Below are positions 36,971-48,003 of a stretch of 61,413 nucleotides of DNA, one piece after another. The notes beneath the pieces are model-generated. The model was not told the DNA's origin, ran no database searches, and worked only from the letters and a program-made list of their open reading frames with translations. Numbering within the stretch: position 1 is the stretch's first letter; each line of letters opens with the position of its first letter. A program made the translations under genes and the position numbers. The DNA is from Methylococcaceae bacterium (lineage in GTDB: Bacteria > Pseudomonadota > Gammaproteobacteria > Methylococcales > Methylomonadaceae), in contig SPJM01000347.1 in NCBI GenBank assembly GCA_006844585.1, positions 1-61,413 of the forward strand, in the 5' to 3' direction.

Positions 36971-37119
36971 AAGTTTACCTCCGACATGGAAAAAAGAATC
37001 ATTATCGCTACCTTAAACCTGCTATGATTGGCTGTCAATCAAATAATGCTTGAAAAGTTATAAAAAATATAGTAGCTATGCTGTTTTTTTATCAAAGATG
37101 AAGCCTGAAAGGTAATGGT

Positions 37120-38220
37120 ATGCAGTGGAAACCCATTAATACAGCAGATACTTTAATTTATAAAGGTATCGCCATTTTAATGATTGCTATTCATAATTTT
37201 ATGAATACCTTTCCATTGCCCAGGCATAATGAATTTAGGTTTAATCGAGTCTTTTTCGATAATTTTATTCAGTTGATGGCCGATGAACCCGAAAATGCAT
37301 TTCGTTGGGTATTTGCCTATTTGGGACATTACGGCGTTCAAGCATTCATTTTTTTGAGCGCTTACGGATTGACAAAAAAATATCTAAAGGAGCGGCTGTT
37401 TTATAAAGAATTTATTGTTGATAGATTTACAAAGCTTTATCCGCCTTTTTTACTCGCTTTAATACTGTGGTTTATTCTGAAATTTGTTTGGAACTGGTAT
37501 AACAATTCTTTAGAGACGGCTGACTATATGTTCACCGCCGTTATTTTGAAAATGACTTTGTTGTCTAACTTTGTGCAAGGATATGCATTGAAACCGGTAG
37601 GGCCATGGTGGTTTTTACCTTTCATTTTCCAGTTTTATCTTGTTTTTCCTTTTTTGCTTGGCGTCATGAAGAAATATGGCGCAATCGGTATATTAGCGTT
37701 GTCCTTATTGAGTTTAAGTTTGGTTATTTCAGTAGACAATAATGCTATTAATCTCTTTGTTACATTATTGCCTTATATTCCAGGTTTTTGTTTTGCGATG
37801 TATCTGGCTGCGAAAGACAGTAATGGGATTCGATTTTCAAACAGCCTATTGATATTGGTTTTAGTGGTCTTTGTGTTTGGAAATTTTGACCAATGGTTTT
37901 GGTATTTCACTCACTTGAGTTCGCTGGTGTTATTAATGTTCGGATTACAATTGACCAAGCAATGTTTGCGCTATATCCCTAATCTAGAAAAGGTCATGAT
38001 GTATTTAGGACTTATATCCATGCATATTTTCCTTGTGCATGGTTTTTTGCGTACGCCCACGGCGGACTGGGCATTGATTTATGATGACTGGTATATGGTT
38101 AATTTGTTGTGTTTTGCTTTTCTGCTGATTTCGATTACGGTTTCATATTGCTTTTATCTATTGGAATTCCGCTTGCGTATGCAATGTTCTGGAATTTTTC
38201 TAAAAATTGAAAAGAAGTAA
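37120..38220 (+). CDS. Acyltransferase-3 family membrane protein
   Basis: This 366-residue protein has about ten membrane helices and belongs to the acyltransferase-3 family (O-acetylation of sugars, OafA/NodX type). Near the start is IYKGIAILMIAIHNFMNT with the family's conserved histidine in the first helix, then FIFLSAYGLTKKYL and FIVDRFTKLYPPFL, which carries the conserved Arg segment. The lumen-facing SGNH domain of some members is absent. AAAGGTAATGG precedes the ATG. The gene is alone between a cytochrome gene and a transporter; the molecule it acylates (LPS, exopolysaccharide or other) is unknown. Confidence 0.85.
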   Translation: MQWKPINTADTLIYKGIAILMIAIHNFMNTFPLPRHNEFRFNRVFFDNFIQLMADEPENAFRWVFAYLGHYGVQAFIFLSAYGLTKKYLKERLFYKEFIVDRFTKLYPPFLLALILWFILKFVWNWYNNSLETADYMFTAVILKMTLLSNFVQGYALKPVGPWWFLPFIFQFYLVFPFLLGVMKKYGAIGILALSLLSLSLVISVDNNAINLFVTLLPYIPGFCFAMYLAAKDSNGIRFSNSLLILVLVVFVFGNFDQWFWYFTHLSSLVLLMFGLQLTKQCLRYIPNLEKVMMYLGLISMHIFLVHGFLRTPTADWALIYDDWYMVNLLCFAFLLISITVSYCFYLLEFRLRMQCSGIFLKIEKK

Positions 38221-38356
38221 CTTTTTCTCACCTATTATGATGCAAGGAGTAAGCGTTTGATTTATCAGCCGGATAAATCAATTTCATTCATTGTCTGAGT
38301 GGCGGCGATTAGGATATGATAGTCGGATTTTTTTACTAAAACTTGATGAGGTAGGA

Positions 38357-39742
38357 GTGAGTCAGTTACAGGATATAACAAGCCCGATGACGAAGATGGA
38401 GAAAAGGGCGGTGTTATCGCTTTCCAGTATTTACGCATTACGAATGCTGGGTTTATTCATGATATTGCCGGTATTATCGCTGTTTACCGAGCAAATGCCG
38501 GGGGCGACGCCGATGCTGGTGGGCTTGGCGATTAGTATATATGGCTTGACTCAGGCTGTTTTGCAAATACCTTTCGGTTTGTTATCTGATCGGATCGGTC
38601 GAAAAAAAGTGATTGTTTGCGGCTTGCTTATTTTCGCTGCGGGCAGTGTTGTAGCGGCGTTGGCGACCGATATTTACGGTATTTTGCTAGGCAGAGCTTT
38701 GCAGGGCGGCGGAGCGATTGCGGCTGCAATTATGGCGATGGTTGCTGATTTGACGCAAGAAGTGCATCGCACTAAGGCGATGGCGACGATAGGCGCCAGT
38801 ATCGGCGTTTCATTCGGCGTGGCGATTACCTTAGGGCCTGTTGTGGCGACTTATGTCGGGATTGACGGTATTTTCTGGATGACCGCCGCGCTAGCCGTTT
38901 TGGCTGTTTTCGTGGTGTGGTTAATTGTGCCGAATCCTAAAAAAATTCAAACTCATTGCGATGCCGAACTCATTCCCGGTCAATTTTCCAAAGTCATTAC
39001 CAATCCGGATTTATTGCGTTTGGATTACGGTATTTTTGTTTTACATTTGATTCTGACGGCTATCTTTGTGGTGATGCCGTTATTGCTTCGCGATGCCGGA
39101 TTGTTGCCGAAAGATCATTGGCAGGTTTATTTGCCGGTATTGATCACCTCCATGATGGCGATTATACCTTTAGTCATCATCGCAGAAAAAAAACGGAAAA
39201 TGAAAATGGTATTTGTTTTCGCGATTTTGTTTTTGCTGGCGGCTAATATCGGTTTGGCGTATAGCTATCAACATCCCATTACTTTGATTGCTTTTTTATG
39301 GTTATTTTTCTGCGGCTTTAATTTGTTGGAAGCTACGTTGCCTTCTTTGATTTCCAAAACCGCGCCGGGCGATTTGAAAGGCACGGCGATGGGAGCTTAT
39401 TCCAGCGCTCAATTCATCGGCGCTTTTATCGGCGGCATCGCCGGTGGTTGGTTGTATGGCGAATATGGGGTCACCGCTTTATTTTGGTTTACCGCCGCTA
39501 TGGCTGGTAGTTGGGTATTTGTCGCCTTATTTATGACTCCGCCGCGTTATTTGGCCAATATGCTTTTGTCATTGGATGCGGTGGACGAAACTCAAACAGA
39601 CGCCATTTCGGCTCAGTTATTAAGTGTAAAAGGCGTTGAAGAAGTGCGTTTGCATTTTGAAGAAAGCGCCGCCTATCTTAAGGTCGATAATCAAGTCTTG
39701 GAAAAAGAGACATTGCAGAAAATTATTCAGCAATGGGGCTGA
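38357..39742 (+). CDS. YajR-type MFS transporter with C-terminal ferredoxin-like domain
   Basis: This is a 12-helix major facilitator drug/proton antiporter. The conserved motif A is present between helices 2 and 3 (GLLSDRIGRKKVIV), and the start of the membrane part is SIYALRMLGLFMILPVLSLF. After the last helix a 65-residue soluble domain follows (DETQTDAISAQLLSVKGVEEVRLHF begins it), placed like the YAM domain of E. coli YajR. The start is uncertain: GTG 38357 has GAGG five bases upstream; ATG 38387 gives a shorter N-terminus. The stop is three bases from long-hairpin repeat copy B, which may act as its transcript end. Confidence 0.86.
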   Translation: MSQLQDITSPMTKMEKRAVLSLSSIYALRMLGLFMILPVLSLFTEQMPGATPMLVGLAISIYGLTQAVLQIPFGLLSDRIGRKKVIVCGLLIFAAGSVVAALATDIYGILLGRALQGGGAIAAAIMAMVADLTQEVHRTKAMATIGASIGVSFGVAITLGPVVATYVGIDGIFWMTAALAVLAVFVVWLIVPNPKKIQTHCDAELIPGQFSKVITNPDLLRLDYGIFVLHLILTAIFVVMPLLLRDAGLLPKDHWQVYLPVLITSMMAIIPLVIIAEKKRKMKMVFVFAILFLLAANIGLAYSYQHPITLIAFLWLFFCGFNLLEATLPSLISKTAPGDLKGTAMGAYSSAQFIGAFIGGIAGGWLYGEYGVTALFWFTAAMAGSWVFVALFMTPPRYLANMLLSLDAVDETQTDAISAQLLSVKGVEEVRLHFEESAAYLKVDNQVLEKETLQKIIQQWG

Positions 39743-39745
39743 TTT

Positions 39746-39903
39746 AGGAACGTGAATTTTATAACATCCGCAACTGACTTGTCTTTCTGTCCATCTTCGG
39801 CGTTGCGGAAACAGTTACATAGCTTGCTATGCGCCTGTTTCCGCGCCTGGAATATGAACAGAAATCCTGCGCCAGTTGCGGATGTTATTTCATCCCCGTT
39901 CCT
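39746..39903 (+). repeat. Long-hairpin repeat family, copy B (158 bp)
   Basis: The element begins AGGAACGTG and ends CCCCGTTCCT. The whole sequence folds on itself: AACATCCGCAACTG pairs perfectly with CAGTTGCGGATGTT, TTTCTGTCCAT with ATGAACAGAAA, and GGAAACAG with CTGTTTCC around CATAGC-GCTATG. It has the same length and layout as copy A at 11473-11630, but many paired positions differ on both arms. It starts three bases after the MFS stop. Confidence 0.88.
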
Positions 39904-39931
39904 TAGAACATTTTATAAAACAGGAAACTAG

Positions 39932-40375
39932 ATGGCTTACACCCTATATTTATCCGGTGAAATTCACACCGATTGGCGTCAACAAATCAAATCCGGGATT
40001 GCGGAATCAGATTTGGACATAGAAGTATTGGAACCGATTACCGACCATGAGAGTAGCGACTCTGTCGGAGAACGGATTCTGGGCGAGGAAGCCAGCAATT
40101 TCTGGAAGGATCATAAGGCGGCTAAAATTAATGCTTTGCGCATACAAAATTATATTCAGCGTTCGGATATTGTAGTGGTTAAATTCGGCGACAAGTATCG
40201 CCAATGGAATGCCGCTTTTGATGCCGGTACGGCTTATGGTTTAGGCATACCTTTGATTGTTATGCATGCGCCGGAATTAACTCACGCCTTAAAAGAAGTG
40301 GATGCGGCGGCGCTGGCGGTTACTGAAACGCCTCAACAAGTTGTCGAAATATTAAAATATATTTCGCAAAATTGA
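39932..40375 (+). CDS. YtoQ family protein
   Basis: This 147-residue soluble protein fits the YtoQ family, which is related to the nucleoside 2-deoxyribosyltransferase-like fold. It begins YTLYLSGEIHTDWRQQI and contains NYIQRSDIVVVKFGDKYRQWNAAFDAGTAYGLG, the latter part carrying the family's most conserved stretch. Function of the family is not established. It follows repeat copy B and has no operon partner. Confidence 0.85.
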   Translation: MAYTLYLSGEIHTDWRQQIKSGIAESDLDIEVLEPITDHESSDSVGERILGEEASNFWKDHKAAKINALRIQNYIQRSDIVVVKFGDKYRQWNAAFDAGTAYGLGIPLIVMHAPELTHALKEVDAAALAVTETPQQVVEILKYISQN

Positions 40376-40623
40376 CGATAACTGTTGTTGGTTTATAACT
40401 GTGCAGGTTTTTTCCAAGATGGTGCGTACGCTGTTTTGTGGTGCGCAATGAAAACAGAAAGTAATGAGCCGGTTTTTTGAATAGGGTAAATATTAGTTAT
40501 TAATCAATGTTTTAATGGTTGTTCATGGTTTGGCATTAAAGCTGCTTTTATTGATGCATGTTTAATCACTTGGATTAAACATCATTCGCTTAAGGGTAAA
40601 CTAAATGTACATTTTGAAAGATT

Positions 40624-41112
40624 ATGAGCAGCTCTCAAATTGAATTAACTGAAATATTGGAGCAACTTTTTCAGTGTTGCATTGACCAAAAAACCGGCAC
40701 TTTTTTTATTTCCACTGAACAAAACCACTCTTGCCAAATTGTTATCAATCAAGGCGAGTTGAATGCTATTTCTTTAGGCTTAGCCAAGGGAGATGAGGCT
40801 ATCGCGCTTTTGAAGCAAACCCAACGCGGTAGTTGTTCTTTTAAAAGCAATTTACTATTACCGATGACCGACGAGGCAAAAATAGCTGTCAGCGAAGAGG
40901 CTTTGTCGCAATTAGGATTTGAAAAGTCTAAGTTTGAACAACAGTTTGTTGTTGAAAACCAAGTTGCCGATGGAGGTGTTAAGCCGGAAGTGACTTATAG
41001 AGGGCATGTCATTGCGGCGGAATCTATACCTTCCAAAAGGGTTGACGCCAATAAACCCTCTCCAGGCAAAAAACCGGTGAGGATTTATCGAGGGCAGGTT
41101 GTCAAAGACTGA
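40624..41112 (+). CDS. Hypothetical protein, DUF4388-like with YRG repeats
   Basis: I do not recognise this 162-residue soluble protein with certainty. The N-terminal 100 residues resemble DUF4388/PATAN-type domains of signalling proteins: a helix, then TGTFFISTEQNHSCQIVINQ and GELNAISLGLAKGDEA, strands that in that family report a phospho-acceptor or effector state. The C-terminal 45 residues contain two similar peptides, VTYRGHVIA and VRIYRGQVV, joined by a Lys/Pro-rich linker, reminiscent of the short DUF4278 repeat. It is preceded by 248 bases without another gene and converges on the monoheme protein gene six bases away. Confidence 0.65.
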   Translation: MSSSQIELTEILEQLFQCCIDQKTGTFFISTEQNHSCQIVINQGELNAISLGLAKGDEAIALLKQTQRGSCSFKSNLLLPMTDEAKIAVSEEALSQLGFEKSKFEQQFVVENQVADGGVKPEVTYRGHVIAAESIPSKRVDANKPSPGKKPVRIYRGQVVKD

Positions 41113-41117
41113 ATATA

Positions 41118-41675
41118 TTAATGGTGGTGTTCATGGTTATGGCTATCATCACCAATTTCGGTATTTTCTACGTCCTTAACCTCAATTAATTCAAAGGCGA
41201 TATTTTGTTGTTCGGAAGCTAGTTTCATTTCCGCGTGTAATTTGATTGTTATATTGCCTTGTTCATCCTGCAAATAAACCTTAGGCGCAATCAGTTTCCC
41301 TGTGTTCACCGAAAAAATGGGCGGTAATGTCTTTTCAGGAAAACCTAGCGCCTGCCAATTCTGCAAAGCTGTTTTCTGCTCATCACTGAGTGTATCCAGA
41401 TCGCTGAAAGACGGCGGCATGTCCATCTGAATGGCGGCTCGCGCCACGGCGATACCGCCGTGATCAACTGCAGCATCATAAGTATCAAAATTTGCGCCTT
41501 CCGGCGCACCGTTTCTGTCTGCGCCAGACAGGTTCGAAGAGTGGCAAGCTAAACAGTTGGTTTCAAAAATCTGGGCGCGAATTCCTTGTTCGCCTTCATA
41601 AACCGGTTCAATGGCATTGGCGAGTCCCGTCAAAAACAAAAATGAAAATGTTAAAAATAATTTATTTGCAGTCAT
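41118..41675 (-). CDS. Exported monoheme c-type cytochrome-like protein (185 aa), His-rich tail
   Basis: This is a paralogue of the gene at 36290-36970. Both share a signal peptide ending near ANA or AFA, the sequence YEGEQGIRAQIFETN-type lead-in, heme CLACH at C41, and a MxMPP methionine ligand segment (MDMPP here). The C-terminal part differs: it ends in HNHEHHH, a histidine cluster that could bind metal. The protein is predicted periplasmic. It is monocistronic and its electron partner is unknown. Confidence 0.8.
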   Translation of the reverse strand: MTANKLFLTFSFLFLTGLANAIEPVYEGEQGIRAQIFETNCLACHSSNLSGADRNGAPEGANFDTYDAAVDHGGIAVARAAIQMDMPPSFSDLDTLSDEQKTALQNWQALGFPEKTLPPIFSVNTGKLIAPKVYLQDEQGNITIKLHAEMKLASEQQNIAFELIEVKDVENTEIGDDSHNHEHHH

Positions 41676-41842
41676 TAATCATGCCTTGTTGCTTGTTAAT
41701 TTATTCACGTTCCTGTTTCAAAGTGGCGTGAAGGATACAGTAATGTCTTTTCCCGATGTTACCATACGGGCAAATATTTTATTATCCAATTAGTTAGGTA
41801 GAGTATAATGTGCCGCTTTTTTCAGATTGTCCTGTCGATTGA

Positions 41843-42958
<1,116 letters not shown>

Positions 42959-43024
42959 TTGACCGGTTTAATTAAATGACTGATTTACAGTTTAAAACCA
43001 AAATTATTTACGTGGGGATTATTA

Positions 43025-43375
43025 ATGAGTTTTTTTATTTCTGATGCGATGGCGCAAGCGGCGCCGGCAGCGGCGCAGCCGGGTATGGAAGGTTTGTTGT
43101 TTCCATTGGGAATTTTAGTATTTTTCTATTTTTTGTTTATTAGACCGCAATCTAAAAGAAACAAAGAACAGAAAGAAATGTTGAAAGCCTTGACTAAAGG
43201 AGCCGAAGTGGTGACCAGCGGCGGCGTTTTAGGCAAAGTGGCTGAGATTGACGATAATTTCGTCAAACTGGAAGTCAGCGATAACAGTTTTATTCAAGTG
43301 CAGCGTCATGCTGTCGCCAATATGATGCCTAAAGGCACTTATAAAACTTTGAATAAAAAGTCTAACAAATCATAA
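43025..43375 (+). CDS. yajC: Sec translocase accessory protein YajC
   Basis: YajC associates with SecDF in the inner membrane. The 116-residue protein has an N-terminal Ala/Pro-rich stretch, one membrane helix (about residues 24-41, PLGILVFFYFLFIRPQSKR), and the soluble domain with LKALTKGAEVVTSGGVLGKV. Length and position between tgt and secD are canonical. Confidence 0.96.
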   Translation: MSFFISDAMAQAAPAAAQPGMEGLLFPLGILVFFYFLFIRPQSKRNKEQKEMLKALTKGAEVVTSGGVLGKVAEIDDNFVKLEVSDNSFIQVQRHAVANMMPKGTYKTLNKKSNKS

Positions 43376-43527
43376 ACAAAGCATCGTTTTGTTCGCGCGT
43401 AATGCTTTCAGGGTTTATTGATAGTTTGAATAAATAAGCTGAGAAAATAAATGCTTGTTGCGCCAAAGGCCCGGTTGTCGAGTAGTTTCGGCGGTTGGGC
43501 TTTACTTGTTTTATTAATGGAAGAAAA

Positions 43528-45378
43528 ATGCAAAACCGGTTTCCCGTTTGGAAAAATATTCTAATAATAATCGTCTTGCTGGTGGGGGTTGTCTATGCAT
43601 TGCCTAATTTATTCGGTAATGATCCTTCCGTGCAATTGTCCTCTTCAACGACCACGCCATTGACTGACGCCCAATACGACAAAGTCAAACAAACATTGCA
43701 AAAAGCGGGGCTGGCAACAAAAGAAACGGAATTTGAATCCGGTAAAGTTCTGGTTAGATTCGCCAATACTGATGATCAGTTAAAAGCGGCGGATTTGCTT
43801 AGGGATGAAATGGGTAACAAAACCACAGTGGCTTTAAACTTGGCGCCGGCCACCCCTGCCTGGTTAAGATCGATAGGCGCGGAACCGATGTATTTAGGTT
43901 TGGATTTACGCGGCGGGGTGCATTTCCTGATGGAAGTGGATATGGATGCCGCAGTTAAACAAGCTGAAGAGCGCTATATCAGCGATATTCGCTCGGCTTT
44001 AAGAGGCGCAAAAATCCGTTATAAATCGGTGGCTAGAAAAGACGGCGCTATTAAAGTTGTTTTAAGAAAAGAAGAAGGCAAAAATGCCGCCCTGGCTTTG
44101 CTCGATAAGGATTTTCGTAGTTTGAATATTTCCGAATTGGAAAACGGAGAGTTGGGCTTTAATGTCACAATTGCTGAGTCGGAAATCAACGAAATTAAAA
44201 AATTCGCTTTGGCGCAGAATATGACGACCTTGCGTAACCGGGTCAATGAAATCGGCGTGGCGGAACCGGTGATTCAACAGCAAGGAACTAATCGTATTGT
44301 CGTGCAATTACCGGGCGTGCAAGACACCACTCGCGCCAAAGAGATTTTAGGCACCACTGCGACCTTGGAATATCGTCTGGCTGATGTTGAAAATGATGTG
44401 AGTAAAGCGTTGACCGGGCATGTGCCGGTGGGAAGTAAATTATATTACGAAAAAGACGGTCGGCCGATTTTATTGAAACGTCGGGTAATCGTGACGGGCG
44501 ATCAAATCGTTGATGCATCCAGCGGTCTGGATCAAAACGGCCAAGCGGCGGTATTTATTACGTTGAACGGCGTCGGCGCTAAAAAAATGGGTAAAATGAC
44601 CCGCGATAATATCGGTAGACCGATGGCGGTGGTGTTTATCGAATATAAAAGCCAGGTGCGTACCGTAGATGGAAAGAAAGTACGCCGTAAAGAAAAAGTT
44701 GAAAAAGTGATCAGCGTCGCCACCATTCGCGATGCATTTAGCAAACGCTTCCAAACCACCGGTTTGGATAATACTCGCGAAGCGCGCAATTTGGCCTTGC
44801 TGTTAAGAGCCGGAGCCTTAGCGGCGCCGGTGGATATTATTGAAGAACGCACCGTAGGGCCGAGCTTGGGGCAAGATAATATCGACAAAGGTTTAATGTC
44901 GGTCATTGTTGGTTTATTGCTGGTATTGGTGTTTATGGCGGTTTATTACAAAGTCTTTGGGCTTGTCGCCAATTTAGCCTTGGCTTTTAACCTGGTTGTT
45001 ATCGTGGCTTTGTTGTCCATGTTGCAGGCGACTTTAACTTTGCCGGGTATCGCCGGTATCGTGTTGACGGTTGGTATGGCGGTTGACGCCAATGTATTGA
45101 TTTTTGAAAGGATTAAAGAAGAAATTCGCAACGGCAATACCCCGCAATCAAGTATTTTTATAGGTTATGAAAAAGCATTTGTCACGATTTTAGACGCCAA
45201 TATCACTACTTTATTGGTTGCTTTAGTGTTGTTCGGTTTCGGCACCGGTCCGATTAAAGGCTTTGCCGTAACATTGTCGATTGGTATTTTGTCTTCAATG
45301 TTTACCGCCATTATGGGTACTCGAATGATTATTAACTGGCATTACGGCAGTCGCCGCGTGGAAAAACTTTCAATCTAA
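43528..45378 (+). CDS. secD: Protein translocase subunit SecD
   Basis: SecD with SecF uses the proton-motive force to finish protein export through SecYEG. From the ATG at 43528 (GGAAG upstream) the 616 residues hold a first membrane helix (WKNILIIIVLLVGVVYALP), the YLGLDLRGGVHFLMEVD motif, a large periplasmic region, and five C-terminal helices including TVGMAVDANVLIFERIKEE. An in-frame start at 43495 is less likely. secF follows after 20 bases. Confidence 0.97.
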   Translation: MQNRFPVWKNILIIIVLLVGVVYALPNLFGNDPSVQLSSSTTTPLTDAQYDKVKQTLQKAGLATKETEFESGKVLVRFANTDDQLKAADLLRDEMGNKTTVALNLAPATPAWLRSIGAEPMYLGLDLRGGVHFLMEVDMDAAVKQAEERYISDIRSALRGAKIRYKSVARKDGAIKVVLRKEEGKNAALALLDKDFRSLNISELENGELGFNVTIAESEINEIKKFALAQNMTTLRNRVNEIGVAEPVIQQQGTNRIVVQLPGVQDTTRAKEILGTTATLEYRLADVENDVSKALTGHVPVGSKLYYEKDGRPILLKRRVIVTGDQIVDASSGLDQNGQAAVFITLNGVGAKKMGKMTRDNIGRPMAVVFIEYKSQVRTVDGKKVRRKEKVEKVISVATIRDAFSKRFQTTGLDNTREARNLALLLRAGALAAPVDIIEERTVGPSLGQDNIDKGLMSVIVGLLLVLVFMAVYYKVFGLVANLALAFNLVVIVALLSMLQATLTLPGIAGIVLTVGMAVDANVLIFERIKEEIRNGNTPQSSIFIGYEKAFVTILDANITTLLVALVLFGFGTGPIKGFAVTLSIGILSSMFTAIMGTRMIINWHYGSRRVEKLSI

Positions 45379-45398
45379 ATCAGCGCAGAGAAAAAAAT

Positions 45399-46325
45399 AT
45401 GTTTATACAGGAAATTGATTTTTTAGGAAAACGTAAGCTGGCGATGATTTTGTCCAGTGTGCTGATTGTTGTTTCCATCATCTCATTAGCGGTTAACGGT
45501 TTGAAATTGGGTATTGATTTTACCGGCGGCACCTTGGTGGAAGTCGGTTATCAGCAAGCGGCGGATTTAACTAAAATTCGTAAGCAATTGAATGAGGCGG
45601 GCTTTAGCGACGCCAGCGTACAGCATTTTGGCGCCGCTAAAGATGTGTTGATTCGTTTGAAACCCAACGAAGATTTGAGCAATGCCGAATTGAGCAACAA
45701 GATCTTGAAATTAGCCAATGTCGATCCTCAAGACCCTGCCGCAGTGCGCCGGGTTGAATTCGTCGGCCCTCAAGTGGGCGATGAGTTGGCTGAAGACGGC
45801 GGTTTGGCGTTGTTGTATTCCATGTTCGGCATTTTGTTGTATGTCGCCTGGCGATTTGAATACAAGTTCTCTTTAGGTTCGGTTGCCGCCTTGGTGCATG
45901 ATGTATTAATTACCTTGGGCGTGTTTTCAGTCTTCGGAATGGAGTTTGATTTAACCGTATTAGCGGCTGTATTGGCGGTGATTGGTTATTCCTTGAATGA
46001 CACCATCGTCGTTTATGACCGCATACGAGAAAACTTCCGCAAGTTTAGAAAAGGCACATCGGAACATATTATGAATGTTTCATTGAACCAAACTTTGAAT
46101 AGAACATTGATGACCTCATTGACTACTGCTTTAGTATTGATTGCCTTGGCGTTTTTAGGCGGCGAGATCATCCATAATTTTGCTTTGGCTTTATTAATCG
46201 GCGTGGCGATCGGGACTTATTCCTCAATTTATGTGGCGAGTCCGGTCGTGTTGGCCTTGGGCATTAGTAAGGAAGATTTGATGGTGCCCGATAAAGAAGG
46301 CGCTGAATTTGACGGAATGCCATAA
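45399..46325 (+). CDS. secF: Protein translocase subunit SecF
   Basis: SecF is the SecD partner. The 308-residue protein has the first helix (LAMILSSVLIVVSIISLAVN), the GIDFTGGTLVEV motif, the periplasmic loop and five C-terminal helices with the DTIVVYDRIREN signature. It ends the tgt-yajC-secDF cluster, and a REP hairpin lies 13 bases past the stop. Confidence 0.97.
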   Translation: MFIQEIDFLGKRKLAMILSSVLIVVSIISLAVNGLKLGIDFTGGTLVEVGYQQAADLTKIRKQLNEAGFSDASVQHFGAAKDVLIRLKPNEDLSNAELSNKILKLANVDPQDPAAVRRVEFVGPQVGDELAEDGGLALLYSMFGILLYVAWRFEYKFSLGSVAALVHDVLITLGVFSVFGMEFDLTVLAAVLAVIGYSLNDTIVVYDRIRENFRKFRKGTSEHIMNVSLNQTLNRTLMTSLTTALVLIALAFLGGEIIHNFALALLIGVAIGTYSSIYVASPVVLALGISKEDLMVPDKEGAEFDGMP

Positions 46326-46338
46326 AGCTGGTTTTTAT

Positions 46339-46360
46339 GTAGGTCGGGCTTCAGCCCGAC
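46339..46360 (+). repeat. Single REP after secF
   Basis: GTAG head followed by stem TCGGGC/GCCCGA with a TTCA loop. Both arms differ from the RAYT-flanking REPs (TCGGAC/GTCCGA) in a paired way. It lies between secF and ndk. Confidence 0.85.
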
Positions 46361-46425
46361 AAAGCAGTTAAGCCTTCATATAATTAATTTACACACTTTT
46401 ACTTAAACAAACTGGAGTTTGAAAA

Positions 46426-46857
46426 ATGGCGATTGAACGTACGTTCTCTATCATTAAGCCGGATGCGGTTGCAAAAAATGTGATCGGCGAGATTGTGACG
46501 CGTTTTGAAAAAAACGGCTTAAGAATCGTTGCTTCTAAAATGCTGCAATTGACAAAAGAGCAAGCTGAAGGTTTTTATGCCGTGCATAAAGAGCGTCCTT
46601 TCTTTAATGATTTGGTTTCTTTCATGATTTCAGGGCCGGTTGTGGTTCAGGTTTTGGAAGGTGAAAATGCGGTATTGAAAAACCGTGAATTAATGGGTGC
46701 AACTAACCCGGCTGAAGCAGACGCGGGCACTATTCGCGCTGATTTTGCAGAAAGCATTGACGAAAATGCGGTACACGGTTCAGATGCGCAAGAAACCGCC
46801 AAAGAAGAAATTGCATATTTCTTCACTGCAGAGGAACTTTGTGAACGCATCCGTTAA
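46426..46857 (+). CDS. ndk: Nucleoside diphosphate kinase
   Basis: Ndk equalises nucleoside triphosphate pools by transferring phosphate through a histidine. The 143 residues include the start [12 protein letters not shown], the [17 protein letters not shown] region and the active-site His in [13 protein letters not shown] precedes the ATG. The rlmN start lies inside its final codons, so translation is coupled. It begins the ndk-rlmN-pilF-hisS block. Confidence 0.97.
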   Translation: MAIERTFSIIKPDAVAKNVIGEIVTRFEKNGLRIVASKMLQLTKEQAEGFYAVHKERPFFNDLVSFMISGPVVVQVLEGENAVLKNRELMGATNPAEADAGTIRADFAESIDENAVHGSDAQETAKEEIAYFFTAEELCERIR

Positions 46858-47944
46858 TACGGACAAAGTTAATCTTCTGGATTTTGACAGGGAAGGCTTA
46901 AAGGCCTTCTTTGTTGAAATGGGAGACAAACCTTTTCGGGCAACGCAGTTGCTGAAATGGATATATCAGGAAGGCGTTGATGATTTTGATCAGATGACCA
47001 ACCTGAGTAAAGCTTTGCGCACGTATTTGAAGGAACATTGCTGCATCAAAGCGCCGGAAATTATTGTAGAACAAAAAGCCAGCGACGGCACCCGCAAATG
47101 GGCGGTGCAAATGGGCTGCGGCAATCGGGTGGAGACAGTTTTCATTCCGGAAAGCAATCGCGGCACATTATGCGTTTCATCGCAGGTGGGTTGCGCTTTG
47201 GCCTGCACATTTTGTTCGACCGCTCAACAAGGTTTTAACCGAAACCTGAATGTTTCCGAGATTATCGGGCAACTTTATGCGGCGCAGCGCCGTTTGGGCG
47301 CAGAGCAAAAAATTACCAATGTGGTCATGATGGGGATGGGCGAACCGTTATTGAATTTCGATAATGTGGTTGCCGCGATGAACTTGATGATGGATGATTT
47401 TTGTTACGGACTTTCCAAACGTCGGGTAACAATCAGCACATCCGGCGTGGTGCCTGCAATGAATCGCTTGCATGAAGTTTGTGATGTCAGCATGGCGGTG
47501 TCTTTACACGCAGCCAGCGATAAGCTTCGCGATGAGTTAGTGCCGATTAACCAAAAATATCCCTTGCAGCAATTAATGCAGGCTTGTCGCGATTACGCCA
47601 AAGCCGGGCCCAGAAGACATATTACTTTTGAATATGTCATGTTGGCCGGGATAAATGATAGCGCGCAGGACGCCAAGGATTTGATACGCTTATTAAGCCA
47701 TGTGCCGTCAAAAGTGAATTTAATTCCTTTTAATCCGTTTCCGCAGTCAATTTATCAATGCTCTGATGAACAAACCATTTTGCAATTCAGGGATCGCTTG
47801 CATAATGCAGGCATAGTCACCACCATACGCAAAACGCGTGGTGAGGATATTGATGCGGCTTGCGGGCAATTAGTTGGACAGGTGGATGATAAAAGTCGCA
47901 GGCATCTCAAATTACAACAAATGGCTTTGAAAAAAGCGGGCTAA
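46841..47944 (+). CDS. rlmN: Dual-specificity RNA methyltransferase RlmN
   Basis: RlmN is a radical SAM enzyme that methylates C2 of adenosine 2503 in 23S rRNA and A37 in some tRNAs. The cluster motif [15 protein letters not shown] is present, as are MGMGEPLLN, the resolving-Cys region near the C-terminus ([12 protein letters not shown]), and the N-terminal [11 protein letters not shown] choose GTG 46841, which has GAGGAAC upstream and gives 367 residues, the normal length; an open frame reaches further back inside ndk but is not needed. It overlaps ndk by 17 bases. Confidence 0.95.
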   Translation: MNASVNTDKVNLLDFDREGLKAFFVEMGDKPFRATQLLKWIYQEGVDDFDQMTNLSKALRTYLKEHCCIKAPEIIVEQKASDGTRKWAVQMGCGNRVETVFIPESNRGTLCVSSQVGCALACTFCSTAQQGFNRNLNVSEIIGQLYAAQRRLGAEQKITNVVMMGMGEPLLNFDNVVAAMNLMMDDFCYGLSKRRVTISTSGVVPAMNRLHEVCDVSMAVSLHAASDKLRDELVPINQKYPLQQLMQACRDYAKAGPRRHITFEYVMLAGINDSAQDAKDLIRLLSHVPSKVNLIPFNPFPQSIYQCSDEQTILQFRDRLHNAGIVTTIRKTRGEDIDAACGQLVGQVDDKSRRHLKLQQMALKKAG

Positions 47945-48003
47945 ACTTTGCAAGGGGGCGGCAATGATAGTGACTGACTTCGTATATGCTGATAAGTGAT
48001 CAG

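Noticed and set aside
46697-46840. Extended N-terminus of rlmN within ndk
   Set aside because: The extra 48 residues are an out-of-frame reading of ndk; GTG 46841 with its own ribosome site gives the normal protein.
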